Part shown: piece after piece, positions 50,723 through 59,452 of the stretch
Numbering within the stretch: position 1 is the stretch's first letter
Layout: each line of letters begins with the position of its first letter
Assembly (NCBI RefSeq): GCF_023276405.1
Contig: NZ_JALRMO010000001.1
Location: 5,515,001 to 5,579,000, forward strand
Length of the DNA: 64,000 nucleotides
Origin: Paenibacillus hamazuiensis
GTDB taxonomy: Bacteria > Bacillota > Bacilli > Paenibacillales > NBRC-103111
Reading direction: 5' to 3'
Position numbers and translations under genes: made by a program
The notes under the pieces: model-generated
Databases searched by the model: none
What the model saw: only the letters and a program-made list of their open reading frames with translations
Told to the model about the DNA's origin: nothing

Positions 50723-51877
50723 CTACGACTCCTCGTCGGCGCTGCCGCTGCACAACCGGGTATACAACTGCACCGTCGACTTAAGCGGTGCAATCCCGAG
50801 CTCCTCTTGCAATAGCTTTGTAAAATGGTTGTAATGCCTCACCATGGACAACCGATCGCCCATGTCCGCATACACCTTGAGCAAAGTTTCGTTGACATCG
50901 TCCAAAAACGGATTTTTCTCGAGCGCGCTGCGCAAGCAGTCAGCTGCGGCACGCGGCGCTTTCATCGACAAATAGCACTCCGCCATCCGTTTCATCAGCC
51001 CGATATAGGCGTCCTTGAACCTTACCTGCGCCTCATACGCCCAGACGAATCCGTCCTCTTCCATGTAATCGCCTGTATACAGGGTCGCAACCCGCTCGAA
51101 TTCGCCGATGGAGACAGGGGAAACCGATCCGCCACCGCCGGCGATCCGCTCGAATTCGTCCGCATCGCACAGCAGCCCGCGAGTCTCCAAGCGGTAGCTG
51201 TTGTTCTTAAATTCCAGCAAGTGCTTGCAGCCGATGCCGCCCAGCCTTTTCCTGATGCCGTAAATGCAAGTATGCAGAAAAACAGCCGCCTGCTCCGTAT
51301 TCGAACTGTCCCAAACGTCCTCTAAAATTTTCTCTTTCGCGACAAATGTATTTCTGTGATGGACCAGATACGCCATAAGCTCGCGTTCCTTGGACGTCCT
51401 CCACTTTACTGCGGCCGACGAGTCCGGATCGCAAATCCATTCGAACCGGCGAAAGCAGCGAAAGTGGGACTTAACCGCAGGTACCGCCGACGTATATTCG
51501 CCTCCAGCCGGCGTCCCCCGCCTCGATACGATCCGTTCAACCGTCTTGCCCAGCCGCCCCGCCGTTATCGGCTTCAGCACGTAATCGACCGCATTTATCT
51601 CAAAAGCGTCGATAGCGTACTGGTTATATGCCGTCACGAATACGATCTCGATTCCGGGATCGATCGCCGTCATGTGCTCGGCCGCTTCAATCCCATTCAT
51701 GCCGGGCATATCGATATCCAGAAACACGATGTCGACAGTCTCCCTCTTGAGCCATTTCACCGCTTCGTCCGGCTTCGTAAACATCCCGGAAATTCCGATA
51801 TGTCCGCTTGCGGACAGAAGTTTTTCGAGCAAGTCCAGCGCAGGCTGCTCATCATCGACCAAAATTGCGCGCAGCAA
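50723..51877 (-). CDS. Response regulator with SARP-type (BTAD) effector domain
   Basis: 384 aa from TTG at 51877 (GAGGTGA 6 nt upstream). Receiver domain with VDDEQPALDLLEKLL, phosphorylatable Asp in VFLDIDMPGMNG and Lys in YVLKPI. A winged-helix DNA-binding part (ERELMAYLVHHRNTFVAKEKILEDVWD, HTCIYGIRKRLG) follows, then a helical bacterial transcriptional activator domain (about residues 240-375; YTGDYMEEDGFVWAYEAQ). It is 11 nt downstream of the hybrid kinase gene and should be its partner. This receiver-SARP type occurs in Bacillales and Paenibacillus; targets are unknown. Confidence 0.88.
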   Translation of the reverse strand: MLRAILVDDEQPALDLLEKLLSASGHIGISGMFTKPDEAVKWLKRETVDIVFLDIDMPGMNGIEAAEHMTAIDPGIEIVFVTAYNQYAIDAFEINAVDYVLKPITAGRLGKTVERIVSRRGTPAGGEYTSAVPAVKSHFRCFRRFEWICDPDSSAAVKWRTSKERELMAYLVHHRNTFVAKEKILEDVWDSSNTEQAAVFLHTCIYGIRKRLGGIGCKHLLEFKNNSYRLETRGLLCDADEFERIAGGGGSVSPVSIGEFERVATLYTGDYMEEDGFVWAYEAQVRFKDAYIGLMKRMAECYLSMKAPRAAADCLRSALEKNPFLDDVNETLLKVYADMGDRLSMVRHYNHFTKLLQEELGIAPLKSTVQLYTRLCSGSADEES

Positions 51878-51888
51878 TCGCGTTCACC

Positions 51889-54800
51889 TCACTTGACTGA
51901 ATTCGGAATGCGGAACGTCACTTTCGTACCTTGACCCGGCGTGCTGTCGACCTCAAGACCGGTTCCGTAAAGCGTCCGCAAACGCCGCTCGATATTGGCA
52001 AGCCCGACTCCTCCTGTACGCGCTTTCGTTTCCGCCGAAAAACCAAGCCCATTATCTTCCACGGCAACCACGATGCCGTCTTGCCCGGATTTCGCGGCAA
52101 TACGCACGGTTCCTCCTTCCGGACGCTTCGTAACCCCGTGCCGCACCGCGTTTTCCACGATCGGTTGGATAACCAGCGGGGGGATCGGCACGCCGATCTG
52201 TTCCTCGATATCGTAGACGACATGCAGTCTCGGGCCGAAACGGGCCTGCTCGATGGTCAGATAGGACTCAACCAGCTCCAGCTCCTTGCGGATCGGCACC
52301 AGCTGTTCGCGATTTTGGAAGTCGAAGCTGTTTCTCAAATATTGCCCCAATTCGGCCAGCAAATCCTGCGCTTTGCCGACATCGGTGTGACTGATCGATA
52401 TGACCGTATTCAGCGTGTTAAACAGGAAATGCGGTTTGATCTGAGCCTGCAGGAAAGCCATCTCGGCATTGATCAATTCGCTGACCGACCTTTTCATCTC
52501 CAGCAGCGTACGGATTCGCGCTTTTAATTCGCCGGCCTCGACCGGCTTGCTGAGAAAATCGTTGACTCCCGCGTCGAACGCCGCCATAATATCCTCCGGA
52601 CGGCTTCTTGCCGTTAGCAGCAAAACCGGAAGCTCAGACAGAGAGTGCCGGCTGCGGATCTCCCGGCATACTTCGTAACCGGACAAGCCGGGCATCATCA
52701 AATCGAGCACCACCAAATCGATACGTCTGCCCGAATCAAGCTGCAGCAGCACCTCTTTGCCGTCGGCAACCGCAATGACCGAATATTTCTCGACCGATAA
52801 CAAATTCAGCAGCACCTTACGGTTGGCGGCATCGTCGTCGGCAACGAGAATCGTAAACGCTTTGCCTCCTTCCAGCCGTACCGTATCCGCAGCAGCGGGC
52901 ACCCGATCGACCGTCACCGGAAGCACGTTTGCCCCTGGCATTCCCGCCCCGGCCGGGCGATCATCCGCTTCACGAGCAAGCGGTGCTGTAAATGTAAACA
53001 CCGCGCCTTTGCCGGGCTCCGATTCCGCCCAAATGACGCCGCCATGCAGCTCCACGAGCCGTCTCGCGATGCTGAGCCCGAGCCCCGTGCCCCCGTATTC
53101 CCGCGCAACCGCACCTCCCGCTTGCTCGAACGCTTCGAAGATAACCTCCAGCTTGCCGGGCGGGATTCCGATACCGGTATCGGCTACGGAAATCGCCAGC
53201 CAGCCGTTTTCCTCGCGTGCGGAAACGGTAATCTCGCCGGCGGCCGTAAACTTGAGCGCGTTGCCGATCAGGTTGTTCAAGATTTGCGCCAGTCTGTCTT
53301 CGTCCATAAAAACGAACTGCCTGTCGTTTAAAAGCTCGATGAAACGTACCGGTTTATCACCGGATAAATGGCGGAACATCTCGAAGATAACCCGCACGAC
53401 CGGACGCAAGGCGACGGACCGCCGCTTAAGATGGATCTCCCCGTTTTTCAGCTTGGAGAAGTCGAGAAGATCTCCCACCAAATTGGACATTCGCTTGCCG
53501 GTAGACGCGATCATCGCCACATTCTCCTCCTGCTGCGGCGTCAGCTTGCCTGCGGCGCCCTCAATCAGCGACTGGGCGATATTAATGATGCCGTGCAGCG
53601 GCGTTTTCATTTCATGGGACGTGTTGGCCAAAAATTCGTCCTTGAGCCGGTCGAGCGAATGCAGTCGTTTTGAAAGCTGCTCCACCGCGCTGAACGCTTG
53701 GATGAACCTTTTGGACAAAAACAGCACCTGCGCCAAAGCGAAGCTTATCCAGGCGGCCACCTGAATGGAATAAACGGACACGGTAAGCACAACGTCCAAA
53801 ATCGAAACGACATCGAGGGTCAGCAGCGAAAGCGCTCCGATCAGCATATAACCCGCGCCTTCCATTCTCCGTGCCGCCCCGGCGGCCATCACATAGACGA
53901 CATAAAGGATGTCGGCTAACGATAAGGCGAAAACGAGGATTTCGGCCTGTGAGTAGACGGTTGCGGGAGTCAGCAAGGTAAACATGATCCGCACGGCCAG
54001 AATGATCCCGAACCCTTGTATCGCGATTTTCTTGAACAGATTCGGAAAGGAGCGCCTCGTGTACAGCAGCAAAAACAATTCGGCGAATGCGCCCGAGAGC
54101 GTTTGGATTTTTATCGTCAGTTCGTAATACATGTCCGGAAAAAAGATAGTGACGATCTTCTCGCCGTGCGTCGCCACGTACACGCTGACTGCCATACAGC
54201 ACAAGCCGAAATAGAGCCAGGCCCGTTCGCGCCTCCTCATCCGGTACAGTACAAGGAAATATGCGCCGATCAGCAGGAATCCGGAGACTGCGATCAAATC
54301 GATGGAGACCGCGGTCTCTCTGGAAAACTCGATGTCGTCCTGATAGCCGAGAAAAACAGGGTGCGTAATTCCGCCGTCGGCATACCGGTAGTTGGCGACC
54401 TGCACAATAATCTCGGCGCTGCTGCCGTTCACCGTAAAAAAACGGACGTAAGGCGCGTTGACCGACACCGTTTCCGGCGAGTTCGCTCCGGGTTTGCCGC
54501 GTTTTCCGATTTCCTGTCCATTCACGTACAAGGTGTGCGCCGTTTTAATATTGGTCGGGCGGATTCCGAAGGTCCGCGCGTTCCCTTCCCCCAGCTTTAC
54601 GCGCAGGCGAAACGTTGCATAGCCGTTCGGAGAGCCTTCTTGCTCCGGGTACAGGTCCCATTTTTCCGGCACATGCACGTAAGTCGTCATTTTCGGCGGA
54701 TCGCCGTCCTGTCTTGCCGGATCAAAGTCGTCAGGAGTCAGCAGTTGGTTTCTGTAATATTCCCATTCCCCATCGAGGCGCACGATGCCGTCAGCTGCAA

Positions 54801-54945
54801 AGTCCCAGCCCGTTAAATCCATGATCCCCTTTACCGCCTCAGGGCGGTTTGCGTCGGCCCCTCCGGGCGATACCGACCCGAACGCCAAAAATATAATAAA
54901 CAGAATGCATATCGTCGTTAATGCGGCCGCTGCGTTTTTGCGCAT
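51889..54945 (-). CDS. Hybrid sensor kinase with 7TMR-DISM sensor and two kinase modules
   Basis: 1018 aa. N-terminal helix, extracellular DISMED2-like jelly-roll (about residues 45-195), seven transmembrane segments (about 205-405), HisKA with His in NTSHEMKTPLHG, HATPase (N-box ILNNLIGNALKFT, G-boxes DTGIGIPPGK and GTGLGLSIARRL), a receiver domain with Asp in LVVLDLMMPGLSG, and then a second, LytS-type kinase (His in IKPHFLFNTLNT) with its own ATPase (PIVENAVRHGV; VEDNGLGFS). Two unrelated histidine-kinase modules in one chain is unusual. The SARP-type regulator downstream is its likely target. The extracellular domain suggests sensing of a carbohydrate. Confidence 0.88.
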   Translation of the reverse strand: MRKNAAAALTTICILFIIFLAFGSVSPGGADANRPEAVKGIMDLTGWDFAADGIVRLDGEWEYYRNQLLTPDDFDPARQDGDPPKMTTYVHVPEKWDLYPEQEGSPNGYATFRLRVKLGEGNARTFGIRPTNIKTAHTLYVNGQEIGKRGKPGANSPETVSVNAPYVRFFTVNGSSAEIIVQVANYRYADGGITHPVFLGYQDDIEFSRETAVSIDLIAVSGFLLIGAYFLVLYRMRRRERAWLYFGLCCMAVSVYVATHGEKIVTIFFPDMYYELTIKIQTLSGAFAELFLLLYTRRSFPNLFKKIAIQGFGIILAVRIMFTLLTPATVYSQAEILVFALSLADILYVVYVMAAGAARRMEGAGYMLIGALSLLTLDVVSILDVVLTVSVYSIQVAAWISFALAQVLFLSKRFIQAFSAVEQLSKRLHSLDRLKDEFLANTSHEMKTPLHGIINIAQSLIEGAAGKLTPQQEENVAMIASTGKRMSNLVGDLLDFSKLKNGEIHLKRRSVALRPVVRVIFEMFRHLSGDKPVRFIELLNDRQFVFMDEDRLAQILNNLIGNALKFTAAGEITVSAREENGWLAISVADTGIGIPPGKLEVIFEAFEQAGGAVAREYGGTGLGLSIARRLVELHGGVIWAESEPGKGAVFTFTAPLAREADDRPAGAGMPGANVLPVTVDRVPAAADTVRLEGGKAFTILVADDDAANRKVLLNLLSVEKYSVIAVADGKEVLLQLDSGRRIDLVVLDLMMPGLSGYEVCREIRSRHSLSELPVLLLTARSRPEDIMAAFDAGVNDFLSKPVEAGELKARIRTLLEMKRSVSELINAEMAFLQAQIKPHFLFNTLNTVISISHTDVGKAQDLLAELGQYLRNSFDFQNREQLVPIRKELELVESYLTIEQARFGPRLHVVYDIEEQIGVPIPPLVIQPIVENAVRHGVTKRPEGGTVRIAAKSGQDGIVVAVEDNGLGFSAETKARTGGVGLANIERRLRTLYGTGLEVDSTPGQGTKVTFRIPNSVK

Positions 54946-55030
54946 TTATGCACCTCTTGTTCCAGTAGCGCCATTCTAATAATTATAAATAATTCGACAT
55001 AAACCTCCAATTTCCTATAAAGATGATGCA

Positions 55031-55081
55031 GAAAAAAAGGACCGCTCCCCGGGCCATGTTTTGCGCCTGAGAGCAGTCCCT
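55031..55081 (-). terminator. Rho-independent terminator of mqnBD
   Basis: On the minus strand GGACTGCTCTC pairs imperfectly with GGGGAGCGGTCC and is followed by seven Ts, shortly after the mqnD stop. Confidence 0.7.
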
Positions 55082-55093
55082 ATTCTGTTTGCT

Positions 55094-55924
55094 TTAGCGA
55101 AGGGCGGCCAGATCGAACTCCGGCACCAGGCCTTCGCGCATCGCGCGGCCGAGCAGCGCGGCAATCGCTCCGTAGCCGCTCTCTCCAAGATCGGCCGTAA
55201 ACTCGTTCACGTACAAATTGATGTGCGCTTCGGCCACTTCCGGCGCCATCTCCTGGGCGTGGCTGAGCACGTAGGAGCGGGATGCCTCCGGATGCGCCCA
55301 CGCGTATTCGACCGAGGCGCGCGTCCAGGCCTCGATCGCCTTAAGGTCGAGCGAACGGCGGGCGATGATCGCCCCGAGCGGAATCGGCAGTCCGGTATCC
55401 GTCTCCCACCAGCTGCCGAGATCGACGAGCTGGCTTAAGCCGTATGCCGTATACGTGAAGCGCGCCTCGTGAATGACAAGGCCGGCGTCCAACCGGCCGT
55501 CGCGCACCGCCGGCATGATCTCGTGAAACGGCATGACGACGATTTCGCCTACGCCGCCGGGCACATGCTGCGCCGCCCACAGCCGGAACAGAAGATACGC
55601 GGTGGATCTCTCGCTCGGCACCGCCACCCGTTTGCCCGACAGCGCCGCCGGGTCCGCCCCGGCTTCTTTCGTCAGCAGCAGCGGCCCGCAGCCTCTGCCA
55701 AGCGCCCCGCCGCACGGCAGCAGCGCGTATTCCTTCAGCACCCAAGGCAGCGCCGCATACGAAATTTTCATCACGTCCAAGCCGGTTCCGCTAGCAGCCA
55801 AATGATTGGTAATATCGATATCCGCGTAAGTCACATCCAGCTTCGGCGCGGCGGGGATGAGCCCGTGCACCCAGGCGTGAAACACGAACGTATCGTTGGG
55901 ACAAGGTGAAAAAGCGATTTTCAT
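55094..55924 (-). CDS. mqnD: 1,4-dihydroxy-6-naphthoate synthase
   Basis: 276 aa. MqnA/MqnD periplasmic-binding-protein-like fold: starts IAFSPCPNDTFVFHAWVHG with the MqnD-type CPNDTF, then SYAALPWVLKEYALLPCGGALGRGCGPLL and the catalytic His region in ARFTYTAYGL / LDAGLVIHEARF. It converts cyclic dehypoxanthine futalosine to 1,4-dihydroxy-6-naphthoate in the futalosine route to menaquinone. It overlaps the mqnB stop by 4 nt (ATGA). Confidence 0.93.
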   Translation of the reverse strand: MKIAFSPCPNDTFVFHAWVHGLIPAAPKLDVTYADIDITNHLAASGTGLDVMKISYAALPWVLKEYALLPCGGALGRGCGPLLLTKEAGADPAALSGKRVAVPSERSTAYLLFRLWAAQHVPGGVGEIVVMPFHEIMPAVRDGRLDAGLVIHEARFTYTAYGLSQLVDLGSWWETDTGLPIPLGAIIARRSLDLKAIEAWTRASVEYAWAHPEASRSYVLSHAQEMAPEVAEAHINLYVNEFTADLGESGYGAIAALLGRAMREGLVPEFDLAALR

Positions 55925-56628
55925 GTAAGCACCTCCGCGAGTATTTTGCTTGCCGCCTCCAAAGCCTGCAGCGCGTCTCCGATGCGCCAGGCCGACCGGT
56001 CGCGCGGCCCGACCCGGTTCGAGATCGCACGGATCTCCAGCAACGGTACTCCGCGCTGCCGGGCGGCGACGGCGACGCCGTAGCCTTCCATCGCTTCCGC
56101 GGCCGCTCCCGGCACCCGGGCGGCCAGCTCATCGGCGGTGGCCGCCGTTCCCGTTGCGGTCGATACCGTAAGCACCGGGCCGAGGACGGCCGGCAAGCCT
56201 GCCGCTTGCAGCGCCGCCGTCAGCCGGCCGGCCAGCTCGGCGTCGACATCGCACCGGGCCGAGCCGAATCCGAGCTCGTCCACGCTGCGGAAGCCTTCCG
56301 GCGTCTCGGCGCCGAGATCGGCCGCGACGATCCCGCTCGCGACGACGAGCGAGCCGATGTCCGCCCGGCCGGCGAATCCGCCGGCGATGCCGGCGCTGAT
56401 CGCGAGCCGGTAGTCCCCGGCGGCGAGCGCCGATGCCGTGCTGGCGGCCGCCGATGCCGGGCCGACGCCGCCGGCCACGACGTCGAAGCCGCTCGCGCCG
56501 CGCAAACCGCGCAGCACCGCGTCGCGTTCGGCGTCCACCGCGGTGACGATCAGCACGCGCTTTTCTGCAGGCTGACTGTCCGTATCTTGCCCTGCCGCAG
56601 GCGTGCTTTTTTTCGAATCCGAATGCAT
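55921..56628 (-). CDS. mqnB: Futalosine hydrolase
   Basis: 235 aa from ATG at 56628 (AAAGGGGAG 8 nt upstream). Nucleoside-phosphorylase-like fold: RVLIVTAVDAERDAVLRGL, GGVGPASAAASTA, AISAGIAGGFAG, EAMEGYGVAVAA (catalytic Glu region) and IRAISNRVGPRDRSAW. MqnB removes hypoxanthine from futalosine. Upstream in-frame codons to 56700 give a longer, unlikely N-terminus. With mqnD it gives two steps of the futalosine menaquinone pathway; mqnA, mqnC and mqnE are outside the window. Confidence 0.92.
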   Translation of the reverse strand: MHSDSKKSTPAAGQDTDSQPAEKRVLIVTAVDAERDAVLRGLRGASGFDVVAGGVGPASAAASTASALAAGDYRLAISAGIAGGFAGRADIGSLVVASGIVAADLGAETPEGFRSVDELGFGSARCDVDAELAGRLTAALQAAGLPAVLGPVLTVSTATGTAATADELAARVPGAAAEAMEGYGVAVAARQRGVPLLEIRAISNRVGPRDRSAWRIGDALQALEAASKILAEVLT

Positions 56629-56820
56629 AAGCCGTACTCCCCTTTGAACCTTTAAAAAATCATTACTTACCATTATAGTGAATCCGTCCGCTTTATCCAA
56701 CCGAGTCCGTGCAGGAGACGGCCAGCCCGGAAGCTTGTCCCGATTGTCATTCGGATGAGGTATCGCGACGGGCCGACCGAACTAATAACGAACATCCGTG
56801 CCGCTTTCGCCGAAATAAAC

Positions 56821-57120
56821 GGGACATCCGCAACTTAAAGGAACTGCGGTGCGCTAATTCGGCGAATATCGGCACTTCCGCAACTTAGAGGAACTGTGGT
56901 GCGTTAATTCGGCGAATATGGATAAATCCGGAGCTTAGAGGAACTGTGGTGCGCTAATTCGGCGAATATAGGCACTTCCGCAACTTAGAGGAACTGTGGT
57001 GCGTTAATTCGGCGAAAATCGGCACTTCGGCCCGTAAAACTTACAAATAGAGAACCACAGTTCCTCTAATTTTAACAAATCCCCCGAATTGGCCGTTTTA
57101 GCGAACGCCAGTTCCTCTAT
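56821..57120. repeat. Four 50-bp tandem repeats with inverted copies
   Basis: Units start at 56821, 56871, 56921 and 56971, each 50 bp, built on CAACTTAGAGGAACTGTGGT followed by GCGYTAATTCGGCGAATAT. A partial fifth unit begins at 57021. Inverted partial copies (ACCACAGTTCCTCTAA at 57053-57068, and CCAGTTCCTCTATTTT at about 57108-57123) follow. They fill the gene-free stretch 56629-57187, in which no ORF or promoter is apparent. Confidence 0.88.
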
Positions 57121-57187
57121 TTTGACCGCTGAACCGCTGCCGACCACCGATAACCGCCCCCCGTTCGTTCGGCCCTTTTCGGGTTAC

Positions 57188-58387
57188 CTACACGCGAAGC
57201 ACGCCCTCCCGGGATAAGGTCAGCTTCTCGAGGCCGTCCGGCGTAATGGCGTAGCTGTTTTCGATGCCGACGACGCCACGCCCGGGAAACGTAAACTTCG
57301 GCTCGATCGCGATGACCATGCCCGGCTCCAGCGGATAGGCGAAGCCTTTGGCGAGCACGGGCAGCTCGTCGATTTCGAGGCCGATGCCGTGCCCGAGAAA
57401 TTTCACCTGGTCGTCGGCATAGCCCATGAAGTGCTCGCTTAGTCCGGCCTCCGCCGCCTGCTCCAGCGCGGCCGCGTACAGGCTTTCGCTGACGGTGCCG
57501 GGCCGGAGCCGCTCCTCCGCGCTGCGCAAAATGCGCTCGGACACCGCGTAAGCCCGGGCGAGCTCCTCCGGCAGCTCGCCGATCACGGCGGTGCGCGTCT
57601 GGTCGATCACGTAGCCGTCGATGCAGCAGCCGATATCGAGCAGGATCGGCTCATCGCGCCTGAAGCTGCGGCGCCCGGCGCTTTGCGGGCTCGCCGGGCT
57701 CAAGCCCTGGCCGCCGGCCGGGCCGTCGAAGTAGGTCGGCATCGCCGCCGCCGCGCCGCCGCCCACCATGCCGGTTACAATCTCCTGATTGTAACCGCGC
57801 ATCCGCATGAGGCCGAGATGGCCTCTTCGGCGTATAAAATATTCGATCTCGCTCATCAGCTCGAACTCGGCCATCCCTTCGCGCAGCACGCCGAGAGCAT
57901 GCTCCAGCGCTTCGTCGATCAGCCGCGCCGCTTCGCGGATGCGGTCGAGCTCGTACGCGCTTTTGATCATCCGCGTCTCGCGGATCAGCATCGAGCCGTC
58001 GGCCCACATTACGCCGGGAAGCAGCTGCTGCAGCCGCTGAAACTGCTGCACCGGCAGCACGTCGTATTCGGTGGCGACGATCGGCTGCGGCCCGTCCGCG
58101 CCGCCCGCAAGCAGCTGCGGGAACTGCGCCTTAAGCCGTTCCCCCCACGTGCGCATCGAGCCGACCGGCCGGACCGCGACCGCCGCTTCCTCCTCCGCCC
58201 GCACGACGCTGCGGCGCACATAAAACATCGGCTCGCCCTCGGCCGGCACGAACAAATAACCGGTTTGCATCGAGCCGGTCAAATAGTAAATATCCACGTT
58301 TTGCGTAACGAGGAAACCGCTCAGCTCCTTGGCCTGCAGTTTTTGCTGAAAACGGCTTATCCTCTCCAAAAATTCGGCCTTTTCCAT
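57188..58387 (-). CDS. M24-family Xaa-Pro-type metallopeptidase
   Basis: 399 aa from ATG at 58387. N-terminal creatinase-like domain (LSGFLVTQNVDIYYLTGSMQTGYLF), then a C-terminal pita-bread fold with metal ligands: Asp in LLDIGCCIDGYVIDQTRT (two Asp), His in FLGHGIGLEIDELP, Glu in VIAIEPKFTFPGRG and Glu in GIENSYAITPDG, all present. It should remove N-terminal residues before proline or act on related peptides in the cytoplasm. The first Met of the longer frame (58408) is less well placed for a ribosome binding site. Confidence 0.9.
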   Translation of the reverse strand: MEKAEFLERISRFQQKLQAKELSGFLVTQNVDIYYLTGSMQTGYLFVPAEGEPMFYVRRSVVRAEEEAAVAVRPVGSMRTWGERLKAQFPQLLAGGADGPQPIVATEYDVLPVQQFQRLQQLLPGVMWADGSMLIRETRMIKSAYELDRIREAARLIDEALEHALGVLREGMAEFELMSEIEYFIRRRGHLGLMRMRGYNQEIVTGMVGGGAAAAMPTYFDGPAGGQGLSPASPQSAGRRSFRRDEPILLDIGCCIDGYVIDQTRTAVIGELPEELARAYAVSERILRSAEERLRPGTVSESLYAAALEQAAEAGLSEHFMGYADDQVKFLGHGIGLEIDELPVLAKGFAYPLEPGMVIAIEPKFTFPGRGVVGIENSYAITPDGLEKLTLSREGVLRV

Positions 58388-58470
58388 ACCGCTCGCTCTC
58401 CCCCTCAAGCTTTCGCATCAATTCTCTCGCCGCTTAGCCGGTTTCGGAACAACCACGGTCCCGCCGCCCG

Positions 58471-59331
58471 TTAACCCTTCATCCTGCGCACAAGCCGCTC
58501 CATCGCTGCCGCCATCTCGCTTCGCGGCAGACGCACGCGCTCTCCGTGACCCGGCAGCACCCACTCGAACGATTCGCCGGCGAGCCGCTCCATCGACGCC
58601 GTCTGCTCCGGCCAGGAATACCAGCAATAATCGTCAAAAGCTTCCAGCTCCTGCGTATGCCGGTCCCACGCGAGATGATCGCCGGTAAACAAATAAGTCT
58701 CCCGGTACAGCAGCACGATATGCCCCTTCGTATGTCCCGGGACCGGCACGATGCGAAAATCCCCGTCCCAATCGATCGGGTCCGTACCTTGAACAAAATG
58801 CTCCGCATCCGGCTGCGCGGACCGTTCCGCTTCGTGAATGATCCGCTTCGCGCCAAAGCGCTCCGCATACTGTGCCGCATCGGCAATATCGTCGCGGTGG
58901 GTGAGAAAAATCGTATCGATGCCGCCCATCTCCTCGAACTTGCGCACCAACGCCGGAATCCATCTCGGCGCATCGATCAGCCAATTGCCTTCCGGCCGCT
59001 GAATAAAATAGCTGCTGCCGCCGAACGATTTTGCAGAGGTGAAGCCGCAGTAGTAGACGTTCTCATGCAGCCGCAGCGGAAAATCGTCCATCGCCGCGGC
59101 AAGCCCTTCCTTGCGTTCGCTGCCGATCGCCGCCGTCGGACAAGCGAGCAGCGCCTGAAACGCCCGCCGCACCTCGTCTTCGCTTTCCGGCTGGCGGGTT
59201 ACCGCCGAATAACCGCCGATTTCGCTGAAGCTGCCGGGAGCCAGCTGCCGGCATGTGTCGCAATCGATACAGGCCGAGTTTACGTAGAAATCGCCCGGCA
59301 CGTTGGTGCTGAGCCGCCTTTTTTCCGTCAT
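58471..59331 (-). CDS. MBL-fold hydrolase with N-terminal ferredoxin-like segment
   Basis: 286 aa from ATG at 59331 (GGGGAGGGATTGG upstream); the frame is open to 59391. The first 70 residues contain CIDCDTCRQLAPGSF and later LLACPTAAIG, a ferredoxin-like half with four Cys in total. The MBL domain has THRDDIADA, where an Asp replaces the usual second His of THxHxDH, VPVPGHTKGHIVLL, FTGDHLAWDR and VLPGHGER. Proteins combining a ferredoxin motif with a THxDD-type MBL exist in bacteria; the substrate is unknown. Whether an iron-sulphur cluster forms cannot be decided here. Confidence 0.84.
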   Translation of the reverse strand: MTEKRRLSTNVPGDFYVNSACIDCDTCRQLAPGSFSEIGGYSAVTRQPESEDEVRRAFQALLACPTAAIGSERKEGLAAAMDDFPLRLHENVYYCGFTSAKSFGGSSYFIQRPEGNWLIDAPRWIPALVRKFEEMGGIDTIFLTHRDDIADAAQYAERFGAKRIIHEAERSAQPDAEHFVQGTDPIDWDGDFRIVPVPGHTKGHIVLLYRETYLFTGDHLAWDRHTQELEAFDDYCWYSWPEQTASMERLAGESFEWVLPGHGERVRLPRSEMAAAMERLVRRMKG

Positions 59332-59404
59332 CCGCCAATCCCTCCCCGGTGACCTTCGCTTTAAAAATAACAATACCCCTTCGACGCCCAAAATGCAAAA
59401 CGCG

Positions 59405-59445
59405 AAAAAAAGACTGCCCCAGCCATTTGATGACTTGGGACAGTA
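59405..59445 (-). terminator. Rho-independent terminator of the pectinase fusion gene
   Basis: On the minus strand ACTGTCCCA pairs with TGGGGCAGT and is followed by seven Ts, about 10 nt after the stop codon. Confidence 0.8.
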
Positions 59446-59452
59446 CTTTCGG

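Noticed and set aside
56821-57020. 50-bp repeats considered as a CRISPR array
   Set aside because: The whole 50-bp unit repeats, with no unique spacers, and there are no cas genes nearby.
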